Counted from the stretch's first letter, positions 8,268 to 17,305 are shown. The stretch is DNA of 64,000 bases from Actinosynnema pretiosum (GCF_024171695.1 NZ_JAMTCF010000013.1:124001-188000); one strand, 5' to 3'. Notes: generated by a model from the letters alone, not told the origin. Numbers and translations are program-made.

Positions 8268-8636
8268 ATGCGCTGCCCCTGCGGTTCCGGTTCCCCCTAC
8301 GACGAGTGCTGCGCCCGCTACCACGGCGGCGAGCGCGCGCCGACGGCCGTCGCGCTGATGCGCTCGCGCTACTCGGCGTTCGCGGTGGGCGACCCCGACT
8401 ACCTGCTGCGCACCTGGCACCCGGACACCCGCCCCGAGGAGCTGGACCTGGAGCCGGACCAGAAGTGGCTGCACCTGGAGGTGCTGTCGTGGACCGGCGG
8501 GGGCGTGCTGGACGCCGAGGGCGAGGTCGAGTTCCGGGCGCACTACCGGTGGTCAGGCGGCCGGGAGGAGCTGCACGAGCGGAGCTCGTTCCGCCGGGTC
8601 GACGGGGCGTGGACCTACGTCGAGGCGCTCGGCTGA
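8268..8636 (+). CDS. YchJ-type UPF0225 family protein with SEC-C motif
   Basis: 122-residue protein of the YchJ/UPF0225 family. The N-terminal MRCPCGSGSPYDECCARYH is a SEC-C-type zinc-binding motif (Cys residues at 3, 5, 14 and 15). The remainder (ALMRSRYSAFAVGDPDYLLR, then HYRWSGG and ERSSFRRVDGAW) has the NTF2-like fold typical of the family. The molecular role is unknown; SEC-C motifs usually mediate zinc or protein contacts. ATG at 8268 gives the standard family N-terminus. It converges on the phosphotransferase gene. Confidence 0.85.
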   Translation: MRCPCGSGSPYDECCARYHGGERAPTAVALMRSRYSAFAVGDPDYLLRTWHPDTRPEELDLEPDQKWLHLEVLSWTGGGVLDAEGEVEFRAHYRWSGGREELHERSSFRRVDGAWTYVEALG

Positions 8637-8688
8637 CGACCAGGCCGGGCCGTCGAACCGAGTGGTTCCTGGCCGCCGAACCGGGCGG

Positions 8689-9576
8689 TCAGCAGCCGAA
8701 CCAGTCCTGCGCCAGCTCGTCGAACGTGGTCGCATCGCTCGGCACTTCCCTGAGGTACCAGGGCAGGTTCGAGTACACGTGCAGCAGCGCGTAGGCCATG
8801 ACGCGGCGCGGGTCGACCTCGCGCCCGTACCCGGCGTGCAGCGCCCGGTTCGCGACCCGGTCGCCTCGGGTGAGGAAGACCCCGGTGGCGACGAACTCGT
8901 ACTCGCGCGCGGCGAGCATGGCGGGTTCGAAGTCGAACAGCCCGGTGAGGCGGCCACCGCTCGCGAGCAGGTGCGCGCCCATGACCTCGGTGTGCGCGAG
9001 CACCTGCGGTTCGACGCCGAGGTCGACGGAGTCGAGGAAGTCCGGGATCTGCTCGACCCAGCGCGGCTCCAGCCCGCGCGCCCGCTGCCGCTCCACGCAG
9101 CCCGCGCGCTGCCGGGCGGTGAACGCGGCCCAGTCGGCGGGTTCCGCGACCGGCGAGGGGAGCTCGTGCAGCGCCGCGAGCGACTCGCCGACCTGACCGG
9201 CGAGGCCGACCCGCTCGGCGGCGGTCAGCCCCGGCCACAGCAGGTGGACCTCGTCGCCGCGCAACCGTCCCATGTGGACGTACCCCCAGCCCTGGAACTC
9301 GCCCGAGCCGAGGACTTCGGGCGTGGGAACCGGGAGCTTCCCGTGCACGGCGGCCAGGACGTCCCGCTCCACCGCGACCTCGGACAGGTAGGGGCCGGGG
9401 AAGAGCTTGAGCACGTGGTCGCGACCGACCGAGTAGACCGGGAGCGAGCCGGACGCGAACCGCTCGGGCGCGGCGTCCAGGCCGAGGCGCCGCGCGAGTC
9501 CGGCGACGCCGGGCAGCAGCTCCTCGGGGGTGAGCGCCTCGAACCGGGCCACGGTGTCCGCGATGGGCAGCGACAT
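8689..9576 (-). CDS. APH/choline-kinase-like phosphotransferase family protein
   Basis: 295-residue protein with the aminoglycoside phosphotransferase fold. LPVYSVGRDHVLKLFPG near residue 48 is the ATP-lobe Lys region. Where active enzymes have HxDxxxxN, this one has HTEVMGAHLL (about residue 195), and the metal-binding segment reads LFDFEPAM. The catalytic Asp is thus replaced by Glu and the Asn by His, so either the chemistry differs or it is a pseudo-kinase. Substrate unknown; resistance cannot be claimed. ATG at 9576 opens the conserved region; the ribosome site is weak. A large upstream extension is open but unlikely. Confidence 0.75.
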   Translation of the reverse strand: MSLPIADTVARFEALTPEELLPGVAGLARRLGLDAAPERFASGSLPVYSVGRDHVLKLFPGPYLSEVAVERDVLAAVHGKLPVPTPEVLGSGEFQGWGYVHMGRLRGDEVHLLWPGLTAAERVGLAGQVGESLAALHELPSPVAEPADWAAFTARQRAGCVERQRARGLEPRWVEQIPDFLDSVDLGVEPQVLAHTEVMGAHLLASGGRLTGLFDFEPAMLAAREYEFVATGVFLTRGDRVANRALHAGYGREVDPRRVMAYALLHVYSNLPWYLREVPSDATTFDELAQDWFGC

Positions 9577-9809
9577 GCGCGCGAAGCTAGCAAGGCGGTT
9601 CGCGCGCGGCCAACCGGTTTTGGCGGACCCCGGTGGCCGGGAGGCGCGATTCCCGTTGTCGGGCAAGGTTTTCAGGGCACGGGCGGTCCGGGTTCGGAGG
9701 GGTGTCGTGAGATCAGGTTGGCTGGTACCTGCGCGACCAGCCAACCCGCCCACCCGGCCCCCTCCCCGTGACCGCCCCCGCGTTGCCGAGCTCCCGCGTC
9801 AGCCCGCCG

Positions 9810-10349
9810 TCAGCGGTCGAACAGCGGGGCGAAGACGGTGCGCCAGTTGCCCTGCAGCAGTTCGGCGATGTGGTCGAAGTAGCGCTCGACCACGTACTCG
9901 GCGTCGTCGCCGTCGAGCTCCGTGCACTTGTCGAGGTCGTCCCACTCGTGACCGAGCCCGAGCCGGTCGAGCGCGGCGAGCACCTCGGCGTCCTTCAGGA
10001 TCGCGCCGTCCCACGCGCAGGCCGCGCCGAGCAGGTAGCGCAGGTGGTAGGTGGTCTCGCCGCGCTCCAGCTCCTCGCTCTCGAAGAACGTGTTCTCGAA
10101 CTCGGCGAGCCCCGAGTCCTCGTCGGCGATCTCGACCAGCTCGGCCCAGTAGGCGGCGTCGTGCTTCCCGTCGGTCTGGGTGAAGTGCTCGGCCGCGAAC
10201 GCCGCCATGGTCTCCGCGTCGTCGATCAGCGGGGACAGCACGAAGTCGGAGGGGTAGTTGAAGGCGAAGTAGTACCTGGTGCCGTCCAGGGTGAGGGATT
10301 CGATTCCCACCACGGCACCTTCGCCGCCGGGGAACGGTTCGTAGGTCAT
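9810..10349 (-). CDS. Hypothetical acidic protein
   Basis: 179-residue cytoplasmic protein, rich in Asp and Glu, with no signal peptide or membrane segment. No family is recognised. The N-terminal half (GIESLTLDGTRYYFAFNYPS) suggests a beta-sheet, and the C-terminal half is helical and aromatic (RYFDHIAELLQGNWRTVF). ATG at 10349 is chosen over an upstream open extension; no strong ribosome site is visible. It lies between the mce operon, on the same strand and about 100 bp upstream, and the APH-like gene. Its small acidic character is reminiscent of immunity-type proteins, but nothing here supports that directly. Confidence 0.7.
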   Translation of the reverse strand: MTYEPFPGGEGAVVGIESLTLDGTRYYFAFNYPSDFVLSPLIDDAETMAAFAAEHFTQTDGKHDAAYWAELVEIADEDSGLAEFENTFFESEELERGETTYHLRYLLGAACAWDGAILKDAEVLAALDRLGLGHEWDDLDKCTELDGDDAEYVVERYFDHIAELLQGNWRTVFAPLFDR

Positions 10350-10452
10350 GTGATCATCATGGTTGACCAGGCCGACAATTCCGACAGGTGTAGCCCGTTG
10401 CTGCTTTCGGAGCAATCTCACAGGGCCGAAGGGTTGCCCTTCACGGGGAAGC

Positions 10453-11496
10453 TCACCTCGGCAGGGTGCAGGCGGCGGTCGCGTTGAACGGGGCCGGTCC
10501 GGTGTCGAGCGCGCCACGCCGCGCGGTCGCCTCGTAGCCCTGCGTGCACGGTGGCGGCTCGAAGAAGGTGAGCGCCAGGCCGAGCGAGACGCCGCCGCCG
10601 GAGTACACCGACTGCCCGACCTCGACGGCGCGCGGCAGCGACACCAGCACCTGATCCAGGTCCCCGCGCCTGCGCAGCAGGACGTCGGCGGTGGTGACGA
10701 GGTTGGCCAGGGTGGCGCCGAGGCCGCCGCCGCTCTCCCGCAGCAGCCCGCCGACCTGCTCGCCGACGCCGGGACCGGCCTTGATCACGCGGCGCAGGTC
10801 GGCGTCCCCGCGCTCCAGCGAGGCGGCGACCTGGGCGGCGGACTCGGCGAACGAGGTGATGGCGGCGGCCTGGTCGAGCTGGGTGCCCAGCACGGTCCCG
10901 GCGTCGCGCAGCAGCGCGCTGGTCCGGGGCAGGTGCTCGCTCGCGGTGGCGGTGAGGTCGCGGACGCCGTCGAGCAGCAGCCCCAGGTCGGGCCCGGTGT
11001 CGCGGAGCGCGAGGTCCAGCTCGTCGACGACGGTGCGCAGCGCGTCCTGCGGCACGGACCTGGCCAGGTCGTCCAGCTCGGTCAGCACGCCCTCCACGGG
11101 TGGCGGCAGCGCGGTCCGGTCGATCGGCACGACCTCGCCCTCGGCCAGGTCGCCGCTCGCGGAACCGTTGCCGGGCTTGAAGTCCAGGTACTGCTCCCCC
11201 ACGGCGGACCGGTTGGTCACGACCGCCTGGGCGGCGCGCGGGATGGCGACTCCGCCGTCGATGAGCAGGTCGGCCTGCACCACCCCGTCGACCAGCCGGA
11301 CCCGGTCGACCCGCCCGACCCGCACGCCCCGGTAGGTGACCTCGCCGCCCGCGAACAGCCCGCCGGTCCTGGCCAGCCGCACGTGCACGGCGTACTCGTC
11401 TCCGGGCACGAGCCCGGCGTAGCGCGCGCCGGTGAACCCGGTGCCCAGCAGGGCGATCACCGCGAACAGCGCGATCTTCAGCCGCACCCCGCTCAC
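10453..11496 (-). CDS. mceF: MCE family protein, last gene of the operon (MceF position)
   Basis: 347-residue MlaD/MCE-domain protein, sixth of six. One N-terminal membrane anchor (about 7-27), MCE domain about 37-115 (GLFAGGEVTYRGVRVGRVDR, ending in an EQYLDFKPG segment), then a long helical region that in characterised Mce proteins forms the hydrophobic lipid tunnel. GTG at 11496 overlaps the stop of mceE by GTGA. The C-terminus has two Cys (PPPCTQGYEA and ATAACTLPR) that could form a disulfide outside the membrane. Expected to join a heteromeric lipid-transport assembly with MceA-E. Confidence 0.93.
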   Translation of the reverse strand: MSGVRLKIALFAVIALLGTGFTGARYAGLVPGDEYAVHVRLARTGGLFAGGEVTYRGVRVGRVDRVRLVDGVVQADLLIDGGVAIPRAAQAVVTNRSAVGEQYLDFKPGNGSASGDLAEGEVVPIDRTALPPPVEGVLTELDDLARSVPQDALRTVVDELDLALRDTGPDLGLLLDGVRDLTATASEHLPRTSALLRDAGTVLGTQLDQAAAITSFAESAAQVAASLERGDADLRRVIKAGPGVGEQVGGLLRESGGGLGATLANLVTTADVLLRRRGDLDQVLVSLPRAVEVGQSVYSGGGVSLGLALTFFEPPPCTQGYEATARRGALDTGPAPFNATAACTLPR

Positions 11497-12470
11497 CTCG
11501 GACCGCCCTTCAGCTCCAGGTAGGTGTTGAGGTAGTCGCCCTTGACGCCGTCGAGCACCGCGTCGGTGAACGGGAACGTGAGCAGCAGCTCCAGCGACCG
11601 GGGCAGGTCCTGGCCCGCCGCGACGAGTTCGCGCAGCACCGGTTCGAGCGCCTTGAGGTCTGCGACGAGGTCGTCGCGCGAGCGCTCGACGGTGTCGACG
11701 GCGACCCCGGAGAGCCGGTCGAGCGCCCCGAGCAGCCCGACGAGCTGCCCGCGCTGCTCCTCCAGCACCCGCAGCCCCGGTTCCAGCCCGTCCAGCACCT
11801 CGGCGATGCCGGGCTTCTGGTCCTCCAGCACGGCGGACAGCCGGGCGAGCCCGTCGACGGCCCGCGTGATGTCGTCGCGCCGCTCGTCCAGCCGCCGCAC
11901 GAACTCGTCCACTGTGGACAGCAGCGAGCGGGCCTGCTCGGTGTTGCCGTCGAAGGCGGCGGACAGCTCGCGGGAGATGTCCTGGACCTGCCCGATGCCG
12001 CCGCCGTTGAGCAGCATGGACAGCGCGCCGAGCACCTCCTCCACCTCGGGGTTGCGGTTGGTGCGCGCCACCGGCACGACCGCGCCGTCCACCAGCGGTC
12101 CCCCCGTGGAACCGCTCTCACCGGGGGCGAGCTCCACGTACTTCTCCCCCAGCAGCGAGGACTGCCGCAGCAACCCCCTGGCGTCGGCGGGCAGCCGCAC
12201 GTCCCCGTTCACCAGCAGCCGCACCAGCGCGACCGAGCCGTCCTCGGACAGCCCGACCTCCTCCACCCGCCCGACCGGCACGTCGGCGACCTTCACGGCG
12301 GCCTGCGGCACCAGGTCGAGCACGTCGTCGAACTCGACGGTCACCCGGTACGGCCGCTCGCCCACGTCGGCGCCGCCGGGCAGCGGCAGGTCGTAGGCGC
12401 TGGGCATCCCGGAGCACCCGGCGAGCAGCACCAGCACGGCCACGAGCGCGGTCCACCGCAGCGCCCTCAC
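11493..12470 (-). CDS. mceE: MCE family lipoprotein (MceE position)
   Basis: 325-residue MCE protein with a lipoprotein signal peptide; the lipobox LLAGC places the lipidated Cys near residue 19. That is the feature of MceE/LprK, fifth gene in mycobacterial mce operons. MCE domain about 40-118 (KVADVPVGRVEEV, then LLGEKYVELAPGE), followed by the helical region. GTG at 12470 overlaps mceD by GTGA, and its stop overlaps mceF the same way, so translation is coupled. The lipid anchor would hold the complex to the outer face of the membrane. Confidence 0.93.
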   Translation of the reverse strand: MRALRWTALVAVLVLLAGCSGMPSAYDLPLPGGADVGERPYRVTVEFDDVLDLVPQAAVKVADVPVGRVEEVGLSEDGSVALVRLLVNGDVRLPADARGLLRQSSLLGEKYVELAPGESGSTGGPLVDGAVVPVARTNRNPEVEEVLGALSMLLNGGGIGQVQDISRELSAAFDGNTEQARSLLSTVDEFVRRLDERRDDITRAVDGLARLSAVLEDQKPGIAEVLDGLEPGLRVLEEQRGQLVGLLGALDRLSGVAVDTVERSRDDLVADLKALEPVLRELVAAGQDLPRSLELLLTFPFTDAVLDGVKGDYLNTYLELKGGPR

Positions 12471-13471
12471 CTCGGTCCTCCCGGCACGCTGAGCAGGTCG
12501 GACACGAACTCGTTCAGGTTGGCCCGCACGGTCAGCCGCCCCGTCCGCGGGTCGTAGGCGTCGATCACGTTGTGCAGCGCGCGGGGCGCGGAGCGGATCG
12601 CCTCGTCCAGCGACCCGCGCTGCGCGGCCAGCACGCCGGTCAGCTCGGCCAGATCGTCCACAGTGGACTTGAGCCGCCCCCGGTTGTCGCCGACGAAGCC
12701 GCGCACCGCCTCCAGCGCGGCAGCCAGCTCGCCGAGCAGCGCCTCCAGGTCGCCGCGCTCGGCGGCGAAGAACCCGGCGACGTCGGACAGCTGACCGGCC
12801 AGCAGCCCGACCTGCTCGTCCACCGACGCGAGCGCCCCGGTGAACGTCTTCAGGTGGTCGACGGCGCCGAACAGGTCGTCGCGCGACCCGGAGAGCACGC
12901 GGGTGGCGGACGCCAGCTCCCGCACCGCTTCCCCGAGCTTCGCGCCGTTCCCGTCGAGCGCGGCGGCGCCGGTGCCGAGCAGGTCGGACAGCGCGCCCTC
13001 GCGGTTGGCGCCGTCCGGGCCGAGCGCGTCGAGCAGCCGTTCCAGGCTCCCGTACAGCTGGTCCAGCTCGACGCTCGCGGCGGTGCGCTCCAGCGGCACC
13101 ACGGCGCCCGCGACCAGCCGGTCGCCGCCGGTGTGGGCGGGGGCGAGCTGGAGGTAGCGGTCGGCGACGACGGACGGCGCGACCACGGCGGCCCTGACGT
13201 CGGCGGGCACGTCGACCCCGTGGTCGAGCTCCACCTCGACCCGCACCGAATCCCGTTCCGGCACGACGGAGAGGACCCGGCCCACCCGGACGCCGAGCAC
13301 CCGCACGTCCGACTCCGGGTAGACGCCGACGGCGGACGCGAAGCGCGCGGTGAACCGGATTCCCTGCGGTTGCAGGAAGACCCACCACACGGCGGTCGCG
13401 ACCAGCAGCACCAGCGCCATGACCTGCGCGGTGAGCACGTACCGCCGCCGCTGCGCCAGGCTCCGGAACAT
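12467..13471 (-). CDS. mceD: MCE family protein (MceD position)
   Basis: 334-residue MCE protein. Membrane anchor about 13-34, MCE domain about 40-118 (VYPESDVRVLGVRVGRVLSV, ending ADRYLQLAPAH), then a long helical part with many ALxxLxxL repeats. ATG at 13471 shares one base with the mceC stop (TGATG). The C-terminus (LNEFVSDLLSVPGGPR) is the short MceD-like tail. Same expected role as the other subunits. Confidence 0.93.
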   Translation of the reverse strand: MFRSLAQRRRYVLTAQVMALVLLVATAVWWVFLQPQGIRFTARFASAVGVYPESDVRVLGVRVGRVLSVVPERDSVRVEVELDHGVDVPADVRAAVVAPSVVADRYLQLAPAHTGGDRLVAGAVVPLERTAASVELDQLYGSLERLLDALGPDGANREGALSDLLGTGAAALDGNGAKLGEAVRELASATRVLSGSRDDLFGAVDHLKTFTGALASVDEQVGLLAGQLSDVAGFFAAERGDLEALLGELAAALEAVRGFVGDNRGRLKSTVDDLAELTGVLAAQRGSLDEAIRSAPRALHNVIDAYDPRTGRLTVRANLNEFVSDLLSVPGGPR

Positions 13472-14436
13472 CAGCGCCCCCCGGTGGGGCAGTCGCGCCG
13501 CTCGGTGCTGACCACGAGGCCGCACACGTAGGTGTCGACCCACGGCCCGGTGCCGGTGGCGTCGGACAGCAGCCGGTAGTACGGCCCGGCCAGTGACAGG
13601 CCGCGCTCGAACGAGGCCTGCTCGCGGCGCAGCAGGTCGGTGACCCGCTCGACCTGCTCCAGCGCGGGCCGCAACCGCTCCTCGTTGTCCGCCACCAGCC
13701 CGCTCAGCTGACGGGAGAGCTCGCGGGCCCCGTCGAGCAGGCCGCTGATGGCGGCGCGGCGGCGGTTGATCTCGGCCAGCAGCCGGTTGCCGTCCTCGAC
13801 GATAGCGGTGACGTCGTCGGCCCGCTCGGCGAGCGCGCCGCTGACCTTCTCGGTCCCGTCCAGCAGGGTGCGCAGCTCGCGGTCGCGGGTGGAGATGGTG
13901 CGGGACAACGAGGTCAGGCCGTCCAGCGCGCCGCGAACGTGCTCGGGGGTGTCCCGGAACGAGTCGGACAGGACCCGGAAGCTCTCCGCGAGCTGCTCGG
14001 CGTCCAGGCCGCCGAGGGTGCCCGCGAGGCCGTTGAACGCGTCGACCACGTCGTAGGGCGAGGTGGTGCGCTCCAGCGGGATGGGCGTGTCCGGGTCGAG
14101 CGGGTCGCGGCCCGCGGTGTCGAGCGCGAGGAACTTCTGCCCCAGCAGCGTTTTGATGCGGATGTCGGCGGTGCTGCGGTCGCCGACGGACACCCCGCGC
14201 ACCCGGAACTCCACCAGCACCCGGTCGCCCGCGAGCCGCACGCGGGTCACCTCGCCGACCTTGAGGCCGGACACCCGGACCTCGTCGTCGGGTTCGAGCC
14301 CGGCGGCCTCGGCGAACTCGGCGCGGTAGCGGGTCCCTGCGGTCAGCGGGACGGCGTCCAGGCCGAGCGCGAGGGCGACGGCGGCGACGAGCGCGACGAG
14401 CCCGAAGGCCCCGATCAGCGCCGGTCTGCGGGTCAT
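13471..14436 (-). CDS. mceC: MCE family protein (MceC position)
   Basis: 321-residue MCE protein. Membrane anchor about 6-25, MCE domain about 35-112 (LEPDDEVRVSGLKVGEVTRV and LGQKFLALDTAG), then the helical tunnel region. ATG at 14436 overlaps mceB by ATGA. It ends with two Cys (DTYVCGLV and RRDCPTGGR), as in MceB and MceF here, which suggests conserved extracytoplasmic disulfides near the C-terminus. Confidence 0.93.
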   Translation of the reverse strand: MTRRPALIGAFGLVALVAAVALALGLDAVPLTAGTRYRAEFAEAAGLEPDDEVRVSGLKVGEVTRVRLAGDRVLVEFRVRGVSVGDRSTADIRIKTLLGQKFLALDTAGRDPLDPDTPIPLERTTSPYDVVDAFNGLAGTLGGLDAEQLAESFRVLSDSFRDTPEHVRGALDGLTSLSRTISTRDRELRTLLDGTEKVSGALAERADDVTAIVEDGNRLLAEINRRRAAISGLLDGARELSRQLSGLVADNEERLRPALEQVERVTDLLRREQASFERGLSLAGPYYRLLSDATGTGPWVDTYVCGLVVSTERRDCPTGGR

Positions 14437-15461
14437 CGGCGGCACCTCGCTTCGGTGAGGGGGATGCCGACGGCCCCGCCGCCGGGCGCGGGCGGCGCGT
14501 CGGACTTCGCCAGGCACAGGTAGAAGTTGAGCCACGAGCCGTAGGAGGCGGTGCGCCCGATGGCCTCGAACTTCACCGGCAGGGTGCGCACGAACGGCTC
14601 CAGCTCGGGCGCGTCGGCGAGGTTCCCGGCGAGCAGGCCGAGCCGGTCGACGTCGTCCTTGAGCGGTTGCCTGCCCTGCTCCAGCAGCCGGGCGGTGCTG
14701 TCGGCGAGCGCGCCGATGCCGTCGACGGCCGTGCCGACGCTCTCCCGGTCGGCGGCGAACCCGGACACCAGGGCGCGCAGGGCGGCGATGAGCGAGGAGA
14801 ACTTGTCGCCGCGCGAGTTCACCGTCTGGAGCACGGTGTTGAGGTTGTCGACCACCTCGCCGATCACCCGGTCCTTGGCGGCGAGGGCGGAGGTGAGGGA
14901 GGCGGTGTGGGCGAGCAGGCTCTCGATCGTGCCGCCTTCCCCTTGCAGCACCTGGATGATCTGGAGCGACAGGCGGTTGACGTCCTCGGGGTCGAGCGCT
15001 TGGAAGAGCGGGCGGAACCCGTTGAACAGGGTGGTGAGGTCGAGCGCGGGCGCGGTGCGCTCGACCGGGATGAGCCCGCCCTCGGGCAGCCGCTCGCCGA
15101 TCCGCCCTGCGGGCTGGTCGAGCGAGACGTAGCGCTGGCCGACCAGGTTGCGGTACTTGACGGTGGCGGTGACCTCGGCGGACAGCGACCGGCCGCGCTC
15201 GACCGAGAAGCGGACGTCGACCAGCTCGTCGTCGACCAGCGCCATCGACTCGACCTGCCCGATCCGCACGCCGGACATGCGGACCTCGTCGCCCTCGGCG
15301 AGCGCGGTGACGTCGGTGAAGCGGGCGGTGTAGCCCGCGCCCGGCCCGAGGTCGACGCCGGTGATGGTGGCGGCGAGGAACGCGGTGGCCGCGATGGTGA
15401 CGACGACGAACACCGCGAACTTGACCAGCGGCCCGACCAGGCCGTCCACGCCGCGGCGCAT
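14433..15461 (-). CDS. mceB: MCE family protein (MceB position)
   Basis: 342-residue MCE protein. Membrane anchor about 12-33, MCE domain about 42-120 (LAEGDEVRMSGVRIGQVESM and VGQRYVSLDQPA), then helical region with VVDNLNTVLQTVNSRG, a stretch typical of MceB-type sequences. It ends GSWLNFYLCLAKSDAP and a second Cys near the terminus. ATG at 15461 overlaps the mceA stop by one base. Confidence 0.93.
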   Translation of the reverse strand: MRRGVDGLVGPLVKFAVFVVVTIAATAFLAATITGVDLGPGAGYTARFTDVTALAEGDEVRMSGVRIGQVESMALVDDELVDVRFSVERGRSLSAEVTATVKYRNLVGQRYVSLDQPAGRIGERLPEGGLIPVERTAPALDLTTLFNGFRPLFQALDPEDVNRLSLQIIQVLQGEGGTIESLLAHTASLTSALAAKDRVIGEVVDNLNTVLQTVNSRGDKFSSLIAALRALVSGFAADRESVGTAVDGIGALADSTARLLEQGRQPLKDDVDRLGLLAGNLADAPELEPFVRTLPVKFEAIGRTASYGSWLNFYLCLAKSDAPPAPGGGAVGIPLTEARCRR

Positions 15462-16540
15462 CAGCGCGCCCCCGTGCCGAGCAGCAGACCGGCCCAGTCC
15501 GGCACGTCGCCGGGCGCGACCGCGTTCGCGGGCCCCTGCGGGCAGGGGTGGCCCGGCGCGTCCGGCCCCGGCGCGGGTTCCGCCCGGCCGGGCACCACCA
15601 CCAGCTCCCCGTGCAGCCCCGGTTGGTCGGTGCCCTCGCCCAGCGCCCGGTCGACGGCGGGCCGGAGCCCGTCCACGGCCCGCAGGACGCAGCGGTAGCT
15701 CGGGGCGTGCTCGGCCAGCAGCTCCAGGGTGGGCCGGGCGGTTCCCGCGAGCGCCACCAGGTTGCCCGAGTTGGCGGAGACGAACGCGGTGAGGTCGTCG
15801 GCCGCCGTGGTCAGGTTCCGGTGCAGCGCGGCCAGGTCCGCGCGCTGGCGGGCGAGGGTGCGGCTGGTCGTGGTGGCGTCGGCCAGCGCGGACACCAGGT
15901 CGTCGCCCGCGCCCGCGTACACGTCGGCCACCCCCGCCAGCCGGTCCAGGTCCTCGGTCAGCACGGGCAGGTCGGGGTTGAACGCCCGCAGGTGCTCGTC
16001 GAGCTTCACCACGGTGTCCCCGAGGTCCTCACCCCGACCGCGCAGGGCTTTCGCGATCGAGGTGAGCGCGGCGGACAGCTTGTCCGGGCGGACGGCTTGC
16101 AGCGTGGGCATCAGGTCCGCCAGCACCCGCTCCAGCTCCACGGCCGCGGCGCTGCGGTCCTGGTCGATGACGTCCCCGGCCGCCAGCGCCCCGCTCGGCC
16201 GCGCGGGCGCCTCCAGGCTCACGTACCGCTCGCCGAACAGCGTCTTGGGCAGCAACCGGGCCGTGGTGTTGCCGGGCACGAGCCCGACCTGACCGGGGTC
16301 GATCGCCAGCTCGACCTCGGCGCCGCCCCCGGTGGCCCGCACCGCGCGCACCCGGCCGATCGGGACGCCGAGCAGCTTCACCTCGGAGTCCACCTGGAGC
16401 TGGTTGCCCACCCGGTCGGTGCGCAGCAGGACCGGGACCTCGTCCCGGAAGGCGCCGAGGTAGACGGCGGTGGAAAGCGCGCACACACCGAGCAGCAGCA
16501 CCGCGAAGAGCAATCCCGCCAAGCGCTGCCTGCTCCGCAT
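15461..16540 (-). CDS. mceA: MCE family protein, first gene of the operon (MceA position)
   Basis: 359-residue MCE protein opening the operon. ATG at 16540 follows GGGAGA, so the longer open frame upstream is rejected. Membrane anchor about 7-27, MCE domain about 38-115 (VDSEVKLLGVPIGRVRAV, ending FGERYVSLEAPA), helical region, then a Pro-rich tail. Mycobacterial mce operons begin with two YrbE permease genes. None is present here: immediately upstream is a secreted-protein gene and then an operator. The permease and ATPase would have to be encoded elsewhere. Confidence 0.94.
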   Translation of the reverse strand: MRSRQRLAGLLFAVLLLGVCALSTAVYLGAFRDEVPVLLRTDRVGNQLQVDSEVKLLGVPIGRVRAVRATGGGAEVELAIDPGQVGLVPGNTTARLLPKTLFGERYVSLEAPARPSGALAAGDVIDQDRSAAAVELERVLADLMPTLQAVRPDKLSAALTSIAKALRGRGEDLGDTVVKLDEHLRAFNPDLPVLTEDLDRLAGVADVYAGAGDDLVSALADATTTSRTLARQRADLAALHRNLTTAADDLTAFVSANSGNLVALAGTARPTLELLAEHAPSYRCVLRAVDGLRPAVDRALGEGTDQPGLHGELVVVPGRAEPAPGPDAPGHPCPQGPANAVAPGDVPDWAGLLLGTGAR

Positions 16541-16636
16541 GGGCGTTTCTCCCGGAACTCTCGGGGCGATGCCGTGGCCGGATTGTCCGGGCGACGTTAC
16601 TGACGGGTACGGCGCAGGCACAAGGAATCGCCGAAC

Positions 16637-16656
16637 TTTGTCACCCCGGTGACAAA
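16637..16656. promoter_or_regulatory. 20-bp operator-like palindrome upstream of mceA
   Basis: TTTGTCACCCCGGTGACAAA: two 9-bp arms flanking CC, 97 bp before the mceA start and directly after the stop of the upstream secreted-protein gene. The same arms recur at 17368 and partly at 21390. The regulator is unknown. Confidence 0.65.
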
Positions 16657-16663
16657 AAACGGC

Positions 16664-17305
16664 TCACAGCTTCGCCGTCAGCGTCAGTTCCACCCCGTTC
16701 CCCGGCCCGGACACCAGTCCGGTGAGCAGCGGGTCCAACCGCTCGGCGCCCTGGCAGCCGGTGAACGGCGGGATGGTGAACACCGCCTCCATCGGGATCG
16801 CGGTCAGGTCGAACGGGCCGGACAGCTCCAGCACCGCCGGTTCCGCCGTCCGGCAGTCCGGGCCCACGTCCAGCGGCTGCCCGCCGACGACCACGTCGCC
16901 CAACCGGATCGTGATCAGCGCGGTGGCGGTGACCTGCCCCTCCTTGATGGTCCCCCGGACCGGGTTCACCGGGATCAAATCCACCCTGGACGTGGTGGGC
17001 ACGAAGCCGAACGACAGGAAGTAGCCGTCGCTGGGCGGCAGTTCGAGCTGCCCGGTGATGCTGCCCGCGAGCAGGTCGATCTCGGCGCTGAGCGAGCCGG
17101 GCCCGATGGTCAGGTCGGAGCCGAACTTCGCCACCCGGTTGGTCCCGTCCACCCGGTAGTTGACCACGATCCCGGCCGAGGCCGACGGCGGCGCGGGGTC
17201 GGGGGGCGGCTCAGGGGCGGGCGCGCCCGCCGCCGAGGGGGCCAGCGCGAGCGCCGGGAGGAGCAGCAGGACGGCCAGGGCGCGGGACGCTCGGTGGGCT
17301 GCCAC
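16664..17305 (-). CDS. Secreted protein related to the C-terminal half of the 17548-18813 product
   Basis: 213-residue exported protein. GTG at 17305 opens a signal peptide (about 1-27, ending PSAAGA), followed by a short Pro-rich linker and a beta-rich domain. The domain (VAKFGSDLTIGPGSLSAEID, then SITGQLELP and GFVPTTSRVDLIP) closely parallels the C-terminal domain encoded at 17548-18813, including the ending with two Cys (DCRTAEPAVLELSG and PPFTGCQG). It lies immediately upstream of mceA on the same strand, with an operator in the 123-bp gap. Function unknown; the context suggests an envelope role linked to the mce system. Confidence 0.85.
   Translation of the reverse strand: MAAHRASRALAVLLLLPALALAPSAAGAPAPEPPPDPAPPSASAGIVVNYRVDGTNRVAKFGSDLTIGPGSLSAEIDLLAGSITGQLELPPSDGYFLSFGFVPTTSRVDLIPVNPVRGTIKEGQVTATALITIRLGDVVVGGQPLDVGPDCRTAEPAVLELSGPFDLTAIPMEAVFTIPPFTGCQGAERLDPLLTGLVSGPGNGVELTLTAKL

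Noticed and set aside
8689..9576. Aminoglycoside resistance gene
   Set aside because: Only the fold is supported; the catalytic loop is altered and no substrate can be inferred.
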